A DNA stretch of 64,000 bases from Blasia pusilla. Taxonomy: Eukaryota > Marchantiophyta > Marchantiopsida > Blasiales. The stretch lies in the NCBI GenBank assembly GCA_050084515.1, contig CM114271.1, positions 31,558,001-31,622,000 of the forward strand. The letters run 5' to 3'. Below the pieces are notes generated by a model. That model was not told where the DNA came from. It did not search any database and saw only the letters and a list, made by a program, of their open reading frames with translations. Below, one piece after another: positions 27,232 through 37,600 of the stretch. The position numbers and the translations under genes were made by a program. Position 1 is the stretch's first letter. Each line of letters begins with the position of its first letter.

Positions 27232-28236
27232 TCACTCTTGCTCATCCCCCCTGTGCCACTCGTGATCCACCTTGGTCAGCAAGGTTAGCAGCTTTGCAAT
27301 CGAACTGAATCCCTTGACGTACCGCCGATAGAAGTTCGCCAATCCCACGAATGCGCGAACACGGCTCACATTTGTAGGGCGTGGAATGCGTGAGATAGCC
27401 TCTACCTTCGTCTGTTGAACACCAAGGCCCCCTGGGTATATTGTATGACCCAAGTACTCAATCTAGTCGTAGAAGAACTTGCACTTGCCTTGATGTAGCT
27501 TCAGCCCATGTAATTGCAATCGTCGAAACACCTCCTCTAGATGTCGCTCATGCTCCTCAGTCGTGGCGCTAAAAACTATAATGGCATCAATATAACACCT
27601 AGCAAAATCCATAGCAGCCAAGATCCTATCCATGACGCTCTGAAACTCAGCCTGGGCGGTCTTTAACCCAAATGGTAAGAACAGCCACTGGTACAAACAA
27701 TCCTTCCCGTGAGGATCGATGCTCCAAAATGCCGTCTTCTACGTGTCCTCCAATCTGATAGGCAGTTGGTGGTATCCGGCTCGCAAATCCAATGAACTGA
27801 AGACCTTTGCAAGACCAATTGCATCAAATATCTCCTCAAGGGTGGCCATGGCATACCTATCGGACTTCGTGTGCCGATTGATAGATCGGTAATCCCCACA
27901 CATCCGCCTATCCGTCCAGTTGCCATGCACATCCTTCTTGGCGGGCTTGACAGTGGCAGATGCATACTCCCCATGCAACATCTCCACTAGTCCTGCTCCA
28001 ACTAAGTCATGGCTCCTTCTCTGAATCAGAGCCCTCTCCATATCACTGTACCTGTAGGGTCGTCGTAAGATCGGCGTATCACTCAACAACTCAATGCGGA
28101 TCCCCGATCCCTTCAGCGTACCCAAATCCTCCATGCTAAACCCAAAGCAGCTCCTATAAATCTTGAGGAACTGATGTATTCGGCGCCGCTCTCCTCCTGT
28201 CAACTTAGGGACCATATTTGGCTCCCAAGTCTCCAT
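27232..28236 (-). pseudogene. Gypsy reverse transcriptase, active site YIDA
   Basis: One frame runs without any frameshift from 28236, interrupted by stops at 27739, 27463 and 27232. Motifs in order are RRPYRYS, MCGDYRSINRHT, the first catalytic Asp in FSSLDLRAGYHQLPI, a stop where the family has Trp (DT-stop-KTAFW), QWLFLPFGLKTAQAEFQ, and then CYIDAIIVFS. The usual YxDD box is YIDA: the last Asp codon is GCC (27583-27585), one base from GAC, so the polymerase would be dead. YLGHTI and RVRAFVGLANFYRRYVKGF follow. The stops at 27463 (D-stop-IEYLGH) and 27232 (EQE-stop-AFQLLK) also replace positions that are usually Trp. Confidence 0.9.
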
Positions 28237-28549
28237 CGTGACTACTGTAGGACTCTCCGGCGCGGATATCGATGGTTGCTATGGTGCAACCCCGTCTCAA
28301 ACAACAACACTCGACCGCTCTCCTAGAGCCAACTGCAAACTATGATTTCTTCCACATGCAGTGCCCGGAACCATGCTCAATGTTGTGGCTATCATCTCCT
28401 GGCCTACCTGCAAAACATCCCAAGAAGTCCAAGGATGTCTCTCCCAATCTCCCTTGGTGTGTCAATCTCCTCGGCTCTCGCCCCCAGCCACTCGGTAGGC
28501 ATGGGGATCACCAACGCAACCGCTCTAATCTGTCGCGATCTCATCTGAC

Positions 28550-29614
28550 GCTACTCAGCCACTCCCAAGCTGAAGATCCATATCAAGCAGTTCAGGTCCA
28601 TTTCCTGACCCAACACATGGCGTCGTGATGCCTCTAATACTGAGGGTACCGCCGTCACTCATGTGGGAAATCCCATTGCCCGCTCTCTCTTGTCGGCGTT
28701 GGGCTCCACCAACCTCTAAACCTTTGTACCTGGTCATCCTTGTATGCATAGGAAGCGGGAAAACTCACAAACATGGGAAAGGCTGCCCGCGGCTTGCCTA
28801 CCCTGTAGACCACAGTCAACGGTGGTCGATCATCGTGCCTCACTGCCTGTGAGCGACGACTTGGATCCAGAATGGAATCCACTAACAAATGGGAGGGGCG
28901 CTCCACTCTTGCATACGCCCTCCGTAACATCGCATGGGGCACCAAGTTGGTCCACCATAGACGCGGGCGATGGGCTCTAGAATCTACACTCGCCGCATCC
29001 AAGAACATTACAGGGCTGATCCATGCACGCACCTGATGAGCACTTGTCACCACCCGTGACCTGGAGTCTCCTAAGATCAGTACATTCTCCAGAATGTAGG
29101 CTGGAGAACGAGAATAGTGCTCCTGCAATTGCCGTAAGACCCTCAACATCTCCCAAAATAACCTGGACCGAGTGTCAGCCAACCCGCTGCCTCGTCCAGC
29201 ACTTGATTGGCCTTGACATGGCTAATCGAAAATGACCAAATCAATGGTGCCTAACCGGTCTAAGTCCTGCACCCCCAACAACAAAATATCCCTCGGTAGG
29301 GAACTCTGGTACCCCTGTACCGCGGACGCAGAAAATAAGTCGGGAAAATATAGGCGTAAGTGCGCCACATGTCGTAGTGAGACGCACCTCGTAACATCAT
29401 CACTCTCCACATACAGGTACTGCTGCACTCGCACCCCAACTTGCAAAACAACAGCTAACCCAGTGCTAATCCCTCCAAAGAGATCTAACACTCGAATACC
29501 CTCCTCTGGGATACACCACACAATGGATGTGGTATCCAAGGGTGTTATCGTAGCACTCCCTGCTACCTCGGGTTCCTCAGATCCGTCACGCTCTGTGCAA
29601 ACGCCTTGCTCCAC
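28550..29614 (-). pseudogene. DNMT3-like cytosine-5 DNA methyltransferase domain within gypsy pol
   Basis: Counting from 29614, residues 39-60 are motif I, the AdoMet site (GIRVLDLFGGISTGLAVV), very close to the D/S-LFDGIATGL of DNMT3. Residues 67-72 are YVESDD. GTIDLVIFD leads to motif IV, PCQGQSSAG, with the catalytic Cys codon at 29216-29218; a TAG (29222-29224) lies immediately before it. GLADTRSRLFWEMLRVL, motif VI YILENV (Glu at 29087-29089), and motif VIII DAASV..RAHRPRLWWTNL (about 28999-28943) follow, the last matching the DNMT3 S/AHRARYFWGNL block. A decayed motif near the end (TPTRE...WDFPHE) resembles the ERE.AMGFP block. A TGA at 28655 and a frameshift end the frame; the tail continues to about 28555. 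The domain would transfer methyl groups to cytosine C5. It is free of frameshift from 29614 to 28655, so it decayed recently or slowly. Confidence 0.85.
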
Positions 29615-29619
29615 GCGGT

Positions 29620-31010
29620 CTACACGTGCTCATGTGCCAATCGTCGAAGCTCCTCAATCGAGCTCCTCAGTCGAGCCCCACAACGACACCTCTCCTCCAC
29701 GGAATGATGCGCTACCATAACACTCCTCTCCATAGAAATGTCAGGAACGGGAGTATCCTCTGCATGGACATGTCCCTCAATCAAATCACTAGGCCAAGTG
29801 ATGGCAATGCTAAATGCTACTAAGGTCGCCACCTCTCCTGGCCGTCGCTCGATCACTACACCTGTGAATCAAACTGGTAATGAGCTAAGGCGCCTATCAC
29901 CTGACTGCCATCCAGGTCTGTAGGACGCTGACTCCTCCCAGTAATCCAAGGAAAACCCCATCGGGTATAACACTGCTCCACCAACCAAGACATCGTAGGA
30001 CTCTGCATGAGTCACTATTGCATTGGCTCGCACCACGGACTCATTTGTAGGATGTCCCGGACAAATCCTTACCACGACCTCCTTTCGGGTGATATACTAT
30101 GTGGTACTCGCTCCACCAAGGATGTCTGTATCCAGAATGGACAACGCTCCACATCGGCTCTCGTCAAGCCCAATCCTCTGAATGACGCTTTCCCCAACAT
30201 CAGGGGTTGTGCTCCTAAATCCAACAAGACGCGCTGCGGACTAAAATATCTACCTCGGGACTCACCAACTGGAAGACCGCTCCTTGGTTATCCAGCAACA
30301 CAACACCAGGAGAAGCCATGGCACGCTCTATCCCGGGTCTATCGAGCATCTCCGCCATCCTAGCAGCCGCAGCCTGCCATGAATCTGACATGGACGGCCC
30401 GAGTATCCGCTCCAAGGGCAAGTCCATCACCTCCTCTACAATCACCTCTGAACGTGATGAAGGAACTCAAACTCCGCGCTCACATAGTGAAGCGGCCAGC
30501 CGAAAAGCCTCGGTGGGCGTACCCCCCAACGTCATAACATCGGAAGCAGAAAATAAAAGAGTGCGGTACACAACGGTGGCCGCCCCCAACAACGTGCTTG
30601 ACACATGCCCCTCCTGAGCATCAATAATAGGAATCATCGCACTCACTTCTCCCATTGCCCTCCGTGCCTGCACACCAACAACATCACCAACTCTCCAAGA
30701 ACTCATCAGGACCCATCGATGGGGTCCTCATCGCCTCGGACAACGTGAAAGACTGAGGAAGCCTAGTCTGTTTCCTCGCTCCCCCTCGCTGTGGATCCAA
30801 CTCTACGGCTGCTCCACGCGTCACAACTGTGGCTGCCTCCATTTGGGCAACCCCGCACATCCAACCAGGATCCTCTTGATCTCTCGCTGCTCCATATGAT
30901 GTCGCTGCTACGGATCCGGCATCGGGTAACCTCAATGCCATAACGGCAATTTGCTCTTGTAGCTGCTGTATCTGAGCAGCCATCCCAGCCTAACGTCCGG
31001 CGTCTCCCTC
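29620..31010 (-). pseudogene. Gypsy aspartic protease and gag-protease linker
   Basis: 30983-30684 encodes a heptad-like stretch (MAAQIQQLQEQIAVMAL) and a Pro/Arg-rich linker. 30706-30215 is an open but unrecognised segment. A frameshift near 30230 leads into a retropepsin start, RVLLDLGAQPLMLG, with the catalytic Asp at 30219-30221 (DLGA, where DSGA or DTGA is usual). The C-terminal protease part continues in another frame at 30075-29869 (ICPGHPTNESVVRAN, then SYDVLVGGAVLYPMGF), similar to the YDVLLG block that closes plant gypsy proteases. 29856-29620 is a linker with a possible CRCG pair before the methyltransferase. The protease would cut the polyprotein; frameshifts mean it cannot do so here. 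Confidence 0.65.
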
Positions 31011-31184
31011 GGCGCGTCTAGGTGGTGGTACTCTACCTCCTCCATGGGCAGCTTCACCACCGTGTCGGGAAACTCTAGTTCCTCGTCCCCCAACGGCACC
31101 ACCTAGTGCACGATCTCTAGGCCCACCTGGACCGGATACTCGCTCTGGTGCCCTCTCTGGCCCTCGGTCCGGACGTAACTCAGG

Positions 31185-32326
31185 ATGTAAACTTAAACAT
31201 CTGGTGTGTGTATGACCATACCTCTAACAATAGTCACATTGATAACCTCCTAGTGCATGTATGACCATACCTCTAACAATAGTCACATTGATAACCTCCT
31301 GGTGCAGCACCATCTCCTCCTCCATGCTGAAGCACACGTCCATGACCCTAACGAGTGCAATCGCGCTGATGATGGGCTCCACCACATGACCAACAAGTAA
31401 TAGTAGGCGGCTGCTACTGGGCCGCATATGAAGGCACAGGTCTCTGTGGCACGGCCCCTTGGTATCCTCCCTGAGCTCGTGGTGCCACAGTCAACCTATC
31501 TCGAAGTCCACGTTGCTGCACAGGTAGTGCAGGCAATCGTGACTGCTCTCGTCCAGAACCCATGACGGCTACGCTCTCCTCCTCCATGTTGCGCTCAATG
31601 TTCTTGGAGGTCCTTAAAACATCTCTCAACATAGGGGAGGTGTTCATAAGAAGCACCTCTCCCATACCCGTGTCCGCAACGTCCAATCCAGCATCGCGTA
31701 CCATGATTGGATAGCCTGAGCCTCTATCACCCCCTGAGTGACGTTGATCAACCGGCACAAGCGAGTGTAAGCCTCACGCAAACTCTCACCCGGGCGCCTC
31801 TGGAAGTCGTGGATGCTCCGCAACTTCTCCGTCTGTACCCCCTGGTAGCTCGCCCTCAACTGAGCAAAGAACTCAACCACAGGGTTGAACTTGGGACAAA
31901 CCCGACTAGACGGTGCAACTGCTCCCGTGCGAGTGACCCCTCCTAAAATGTCACTACTGGAAGAGGAAGTAGCCTCTCTTGACTCCTCCTCCTCATCTGG
32001 GAACTGCTCTGTCCATGACACATAATGTGGGTCATAGTAGAGCCTCCACGCCTCGATCTCACTTGCATATCTCTGAGAGAACTCATGGTAATCGTCCATG
32101 GGCGCCCCATCTAAATGCTGGAACATACCGTTCCATGCTGTAACGGGTTTAACTCTCTAGAGTTCCTGGCCCGCTGGGAGTCGCACCAACTCCTAAACTC
32201 TGCTATGAAATCGTGCAACTCAATCGTGCCTACTGCACTTGAAAACCTACGCGGTCCTCTAACTCGGTCGTCCATCTCGTGCGCCCAACTGGTAGGACCA
32301 CTCACAATGTGTGGCAATATGCTCAC
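31185..32326 (-). pseudogene. Gypsy gag: capsid-like region and two CCHC knuckles
   Basis: The likely start is near 32326 (MSILPHIVSGPTSWAHEMDD). After a frameshift near 32120 the frame continues 32126-31644, with a retrotransposon gag signature: FFAQLRASYQG, RRPGESLREAYTRLCRLIN. A further shift leads to a basic, Gln/Pro-rich stretch (31758-31414). Two zinc knuckles follow: CWSCGGAHHQRDC near 31390 (C-x2-C-x3-H-x4-C) and CDYC-stop-RYGHTHTRC near 31215 (C-x2-C-x4-H-x4-C), the second with a TAG after its second Cys. The knuckle-coding DNA is partly duplicated (49-bp direct repeat). Gag would package the element RNA. Confidence 0.75.
31211..31300. repeat. 49-bp tandem duplication in the gag zinc-knuckle region
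   Basis: TATGACCATACCTCTAACAA and the following bases through GATAACCTCCT occur at 31211-31251 and again at 31260-31300, a period of 49 bases. Since 49 is not a multiple of three, it shifts the reading frame of gag. Confidence 0.95.
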
Positions 32327-34145
32327 AAACTCCTCTACACGCTCCCCCTCGTCTCAAGACGACACAGAAGGAGATCGAGGTGGTCTCTCACGTGGAGACC
32401 CTCTAAACCTCACACCACTCCGGGTAAACCCTCCAGAGCTACTCTCACGTCCACTACCTCGCCTCTCAAAATCCTGAAAGGACATCGTGATGGCCCTCGT
32501 GCCCCTCTCACACGATCACTCTCAACCTCACGAGTAATCACTCAATCACTCATCCCAAACATGCCGCACTCGATCTACACTCTCCCTCCCCGAGACGTGT
32601 AATGTGCGGCAACAAGCGGCGTGGTGCGGCAAATCGACCAGGCTATCATCTCATCGAAAACCTACCCTCAACTCCAGACATTCCACACAAGTCTATGTCC
32701 CCTAAACCACTTACATGAATGATGCTCTCAGCATCCACACAACCCAATATCCCCAAATAAACTACCCAAATCCCAGAATCCCTCCCGTGTGCAGGGTAAA
32801 GGACCAGAATGGGTAACCTGAAGACATGTCGATGTCGCTCCTCAACAACTGCAAATCACAACCCCAACTCGGTTGTGGAGACAACTCCTCCAATCAGCAA
32901 GTCATACTCCTCCCATACTGACGCTGCTCAAAACTCCTCGATAGACAGTGCGGTTCTAATGGAACGGTGCGGCGTTGCAGGCGACACGGAACAGCTACAA
33001 ACGGCACGGCCCTCGATGGTGGGATGCAGCACTCGGCGGCATACCCTCCCCAATCAACAATAAACCCACACTCTGCTCCACAATGACGGTGCGGCTCCGC
33101 GATCGAGACGGTGCGGTGCGGCCACCAACGGTAAGACGCGGCAATTGGCGGCGTGTTGCGGCTACGGGCATCACGGCACGGTACTCAATCGTCATCGAGC
33201 GGCTACCAATCACAACATAGCAGCATGAAATCAAAACTCAAACACCATAACCAGAGGTCATCTGCCATCACTGGTTGACGATGAAACTTCGATGACGGTG
33301 GCGGCCAAAACAAAGTACGTGGTGGCAACACAAGTCAGAGAATCAACGAACGTCGTGGAAGACCCTCCACTCCGTAATGGCGGCAATGGCAACCAAAGGG
33401 TGGACAACAGCCGAATGCGGCTCTGAGCAACATTGGGCAACAACACCGGCCGACGGTGGCCAGTGGACGGTGATGGTTGCCCATTGATGGTGACGACGGA
33501 CCACTAATGGTGACGGTTGACCATTGATGGTGACGGTTGACCGTTGACTGGTGAAGGTGACTATGACGGCATCAGCTGCCACCGGCGTGGCGGCTGGTTT
33601 AGGGTTTGAACAATTTAACCCTAAAAATCGCCTAACACTGGCAGTTTTTCAAGATTGATCATAACTTTTTATTCGCAACTCCAAATTTAGCTTTATTTGT
33701 TGCACAACCTGCACAGCTTCACGATCTACGACAACTTCAATCAATATTTGGAATTGGACATTCCAGTAAAATTTGACGGGGAATGTCGTGAAGCCCAATG
33801 TCTCTTGCTCCTACACAAAATTTGGCAACGCTTCCGCGCTGATTTCTCCCAAAAAAATGTAAAACCTGTAAAAATACAAATCAGCAAGCTACATGGTGCT
33901 CTCGAGAGCACCGGCATGGGGCAACCCGCCCCCATAATCAATCCCTATCAGAAATTGGGCAACGCTTCCGCGCGCCACTCTTCCACACGAAAAATCGGCA
34001 AATGCAAAGAACAATCAAAGCAGCCCTTGCTCCGGTGAGCACTCCCATGAGCCGCTGAACGGGGAACACGGTCCCCAACTTGCAAAAACAGCGAGTGACC
34101 AGCGAGCTCCCCCATGAAGCTCTCTCACTCTCTCATTCTCTCATT
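32327..34145 (-). other. Long leader between 5' LTR and gag
   Basis: This is homologous to 1441-3112 in reverse complement, so it is part of the family rather than a chance insertion. It is about 1.8 kb, with GC-rich, TGCGGC-repeated sequence (32590-33200) and a cluster of short direct repeats at 33470-33555 around GGTGACGGTTGACCATTGAT. No coherent coding frame is shared by both copies. I could not find a convincing tRNA primer site. Confidence 0.6.
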
Positions 34146-34665
34146 TCTCTCTTTGTAAAGTAAGATCCAATCTCTCTCTACACCATCTCACACGATAGCT
34201 CTCAAAAGTGTGCATTCTCTCTCATGTCAAACCAAACCCACTCTCCTAATGAGAGGCTTGGGTTACACTCATAAGGCAAGGGACCATAGCTCCGCCGCCT
34301 CATGCTAAGAGGTTCAACAAAGAGAGAATGAGCTTTCAAGCTCTCTCTCCTTGAGGTATACCCCTCCCCTCTCCCAAGCTCTCTCCATGGTAACCTATTC
34401 TCCCAAGTCATCTCCTTGGCTCTTTGCCTGATATATGAGGTCAAGGACCACTTACCAAAATTAGAAATTCAATCATATATTCAAAATGGTACTTACCTAA
34501 AATAGTAAGTTCCTCAATATGGCTCCAAATGAGCCGAAACGAAGGGGAAACCTGCTCTCTCAGGTTTTGCGGGGCCTCAACAGGTCATCCTCGAGCTCCT
34601 GGGCCTGTCCTCCACTACTCGTGCAGACGTTCTGCTAGATCCCACCAATCTATCCTAACAGTCAT
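34146..34665 (-). repeat. 5' LTR-like block
   Basis: Near-identical over most of its length to 24462-24956, including the stretch from CCAAACCCACTCTCC to AAGCTCTCTCC. Read on the minus strand it could begin TGTTAGGATAG at about 34665. Beyond 34665 it does not match the ATTGGAGAT-headed part of the 3' block; 34666-34745 is CA-rich like it but too diverged to align. Confidence 0.6.
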
Positions 34666-37600
34666 GACAATAGATACAGGTCACACAAAACAATCACAAA
34701 GTACATGCAAAACACTTGCACAAGGCACACTCACAAATCATGACTAATTGGTGCCCAACTTTCAAGTTTATGACCCATATTACTTGCAAAGTAATATTAC
34801 TTGCAAAGTAATATGGGTCAAAAAGGGTCCCAAAAAGTAGTAGGGAAATTACGATAAAATCTAATAGTGGTTCTCAAATAATGAATAAGTCTCCAAATTT
34901 CTAAAATTTCTAGAGTCCGTCTGTCCCCCCCACCAATAGAGAACTTAGCAAGGACTAGATCTCGCCATCCCAAATTTTGAAAAGTGTTATTTGCAAGTGT
35001 CACGAGGTTTTTATAGGGGCATGTAGATGCGTTATTGTAGATTGCCATGCGTGAACTATTTTGTAGTCATTGGGGCTCTATAGAGCCACACTAGAATGAC
35101 AAACGAACTTAAAGTTGTAGTATCCAGCATTTTGACGATGGCTTAAATGGTCGTTGAGTTGATCAAACCCAATTAAACTTTTAAAAGAACTTTTTTAATC
35201 TTGCGAGAAAGTAAAGTCACGTCAAAGCCACGCAGGAAGGTTCTTATCACTTTGGACAGAAGTCTTTAAGTTTCTTTTCTTTAGAATTCCAACGTAAATG
35301 CTACGACGATGATTCCCATAAAATAAACTTCTCTTCATACAATCCAAATATCAGTTAAATTTTTTCCTCAAATAGAAACTTTAACGTAGATCCATCCGTG
35401 CCGAGCAACGAAGGTGAATGCTTTGAACCCTCCATCATGTCTTTTTTGCTGTGACATGTTTCAATAGTCTTCTCCAGAACTTTTGGTTTGGATTCTTGGA
35501 ATAACAGTATTGTGTCTACGCTTTTAACACCGAGCGTACGTACCCATAAAATCTGGCAGATGTGAGGTGATCTAGGGTTGATATACTGTTACTGTATATG
35601 ATTAATGAAAAGTTCCTCAAGCAGACCGATTTGAAGAGTGTGTTGGTACGGGAAAAGTGACACAAGAAATAAAAGAAAAAAGAGTGGAAAGGCTATGCCA
35701 AAAGTGCAGAAACGAGTCACTGGAAAGGAATCTTGACAGATTTTCTATCCCACCCCTACGCGTAAAGAGGAATACAGGAATAAAGGAGGATGCGGGTTTT
35801 GGAAGCCAGACCGCTGGCAGTGCACCATTACAGGAGTGGTGCGATGATGAGGACCGAAAGACATGGAAAGGCAAAATTTTTAACTGTTGGAACGCAACAA
35901 AGATCTGTAGGTGTTTATCCCAACAGCCCTTCCTCTTCGATTTTCGATATCAGATCTAACTTGATTTCCTCTGCCAAACTTTGGAGAAAGATGCTGCTGC
36001 AGGAAAAAGCAGGAGCCCGAAGTTCAACAATTCTTGTGTGCTTCAGCGTGTTATTGAAAAGTGGCGCAAGGTTCAACAATTGCAATTTACACTGCTGCCA
36101 TGTGGAAGGTTACATATAGATCTGTGGGCCCGCCGCGCGCGTGCCAAGATTTGTCTTTTTGAGTCGCTCGATCTATATCGGAGATTGGCTTCATGGATTG
36201 ATGGGCATTATCAAGCATCAAGCGATAGATGAGAAAGGAAATGTCCACTGTATCATCTGAATATATATGCATAAAATTTCTGGCATTGAATTGGCTAGCG
36301 CTACAACAATAGGGAGGTGGAGGAGGGTGCAGATGTGGTCACTCACACATATCGTTGCTGTGGATAGATAAGCATACGCAGAATGGAACTGAACCGCTGG
36401 CCCTAGGGCCTGCAACGTTTATTGCTTCCTTGGGATTGGATGGAGGGGGAGCTTTTGGGCGCGAGTGAGTCAGTTCACGGAACAGATCCGGTCGCTTCGG
36501 CAGATGGTCTCTATTTGTTAGTAGCTAGCCGATGAACAGGAAATCTGATCAGGATGCGTGTACCCCATAGTATGAGACTTCGGTATGGTACCAAACCTTT
36601 CCATCTTGTCTATCGCTAGGTCAGTCAGTAAGCTCGAATCTTCATCCCTTTCGAATCTTACGCAGGCAACCAAGCCAGTAACTGGTCGCATTTACATATA
36701 TACCTGGAGGGAGCCTCTCTCAGAAACCCAGAGGACGCCAAGTCGCCATCAGAGAACATTCCCGGTCTTTGTAACTATCAACGTAGTCCTGGTCCAAAAT
36801 CGTAGATATGCAATCGGATTGAGGCTGCGACAGCGCCCTTTTTTCTCAATCCAATTCTGGGCTATTTAGCTTTACATCCCAGTAACCTTTGCCGTTTGGC
36901 ACCGACTACACAGACTGGTACGATTGATTTGTTGTTAACTTTCAACTCCTGGAAATGACCCTTTTGTCGGCATGCCTAGATTGCCTTCAGTTGGCATATA
37001 TCTAGGTTCCTGCCCAAGTCTGGCTAGCAGCCTTCCAGCACGCTCGGGTAGAAATTAAAGGTGTGCATGTATGGGGAGGCCCGGCGTACAGTAAGAACAA
37101 CACTTGACGAACAGGACCGCTTTTACGCGGTACAAAAAACCGACGGCCTTTCAACTTCTAGGCTTAGAAAGTTGTCTACAGAGTCTACACAAAGGTGGCA
37201 GGCAAGCTTGGAACTTTTCAAAATCGCTCTCTAATGTGCATGGTTACGTATAAACGTACGGAGAAATGTGTCTCCTCTGCATCTACAAGGTTGGAGTCCG
37301 TTGGACACGCCGCGACATTGTGTCGTACGCTATGGATGTATATGTACATGAGTGTTGGCCCTTTCACGTCCATTCGATCCCAATAACCGCACAGGGCACG
37401 ATAGCTCGTAACCTTCCACGCCTCTGCAATGAGCACTGTAGTTCCTCTGATTAGCTGGTAGGCCGTCCTTGGAAACCTCCCGTGTACCTCAGAAATCTTT
37501 CGGCAGCGGGTCCCCGCCATGGCAGTGCTAATAATCGACCACTAGTCACCTGAAATCGTCGGTTGGAATTGAACTTCCTAGCTCCTTTGACAACTTACGT

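Larger units (their letters stand above)
24335..34745 (-). mobile_element. Ty3/gypsy retrotransposon with DNMT3-like methyltransferase and PHD finger, decayed
   Basis: Reading the minus strand, the order is 5' LTR-like block (34665-34146), leader, gag, protease, a cytosine-5 methyltransferase domain, reverse transcriptase, RNase H, integrase, PHD finger, polypurine tract (25092-25081) and 3' LTR-like block (25080-24462). RT before integrase places it in Ty3/gypsy. The methyltransferase lies between protease and RT, and no foreign ends or second set of repeats surround it, so it looks like a built-in part of pol. Outer borders are uncertain: the 3' side ends with a second partial LTR start, and the upstream part of the 5' block has diverged. 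I found no target duplication. Multiple stops and frameshifts make it inactive. Confidence 0.88.
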
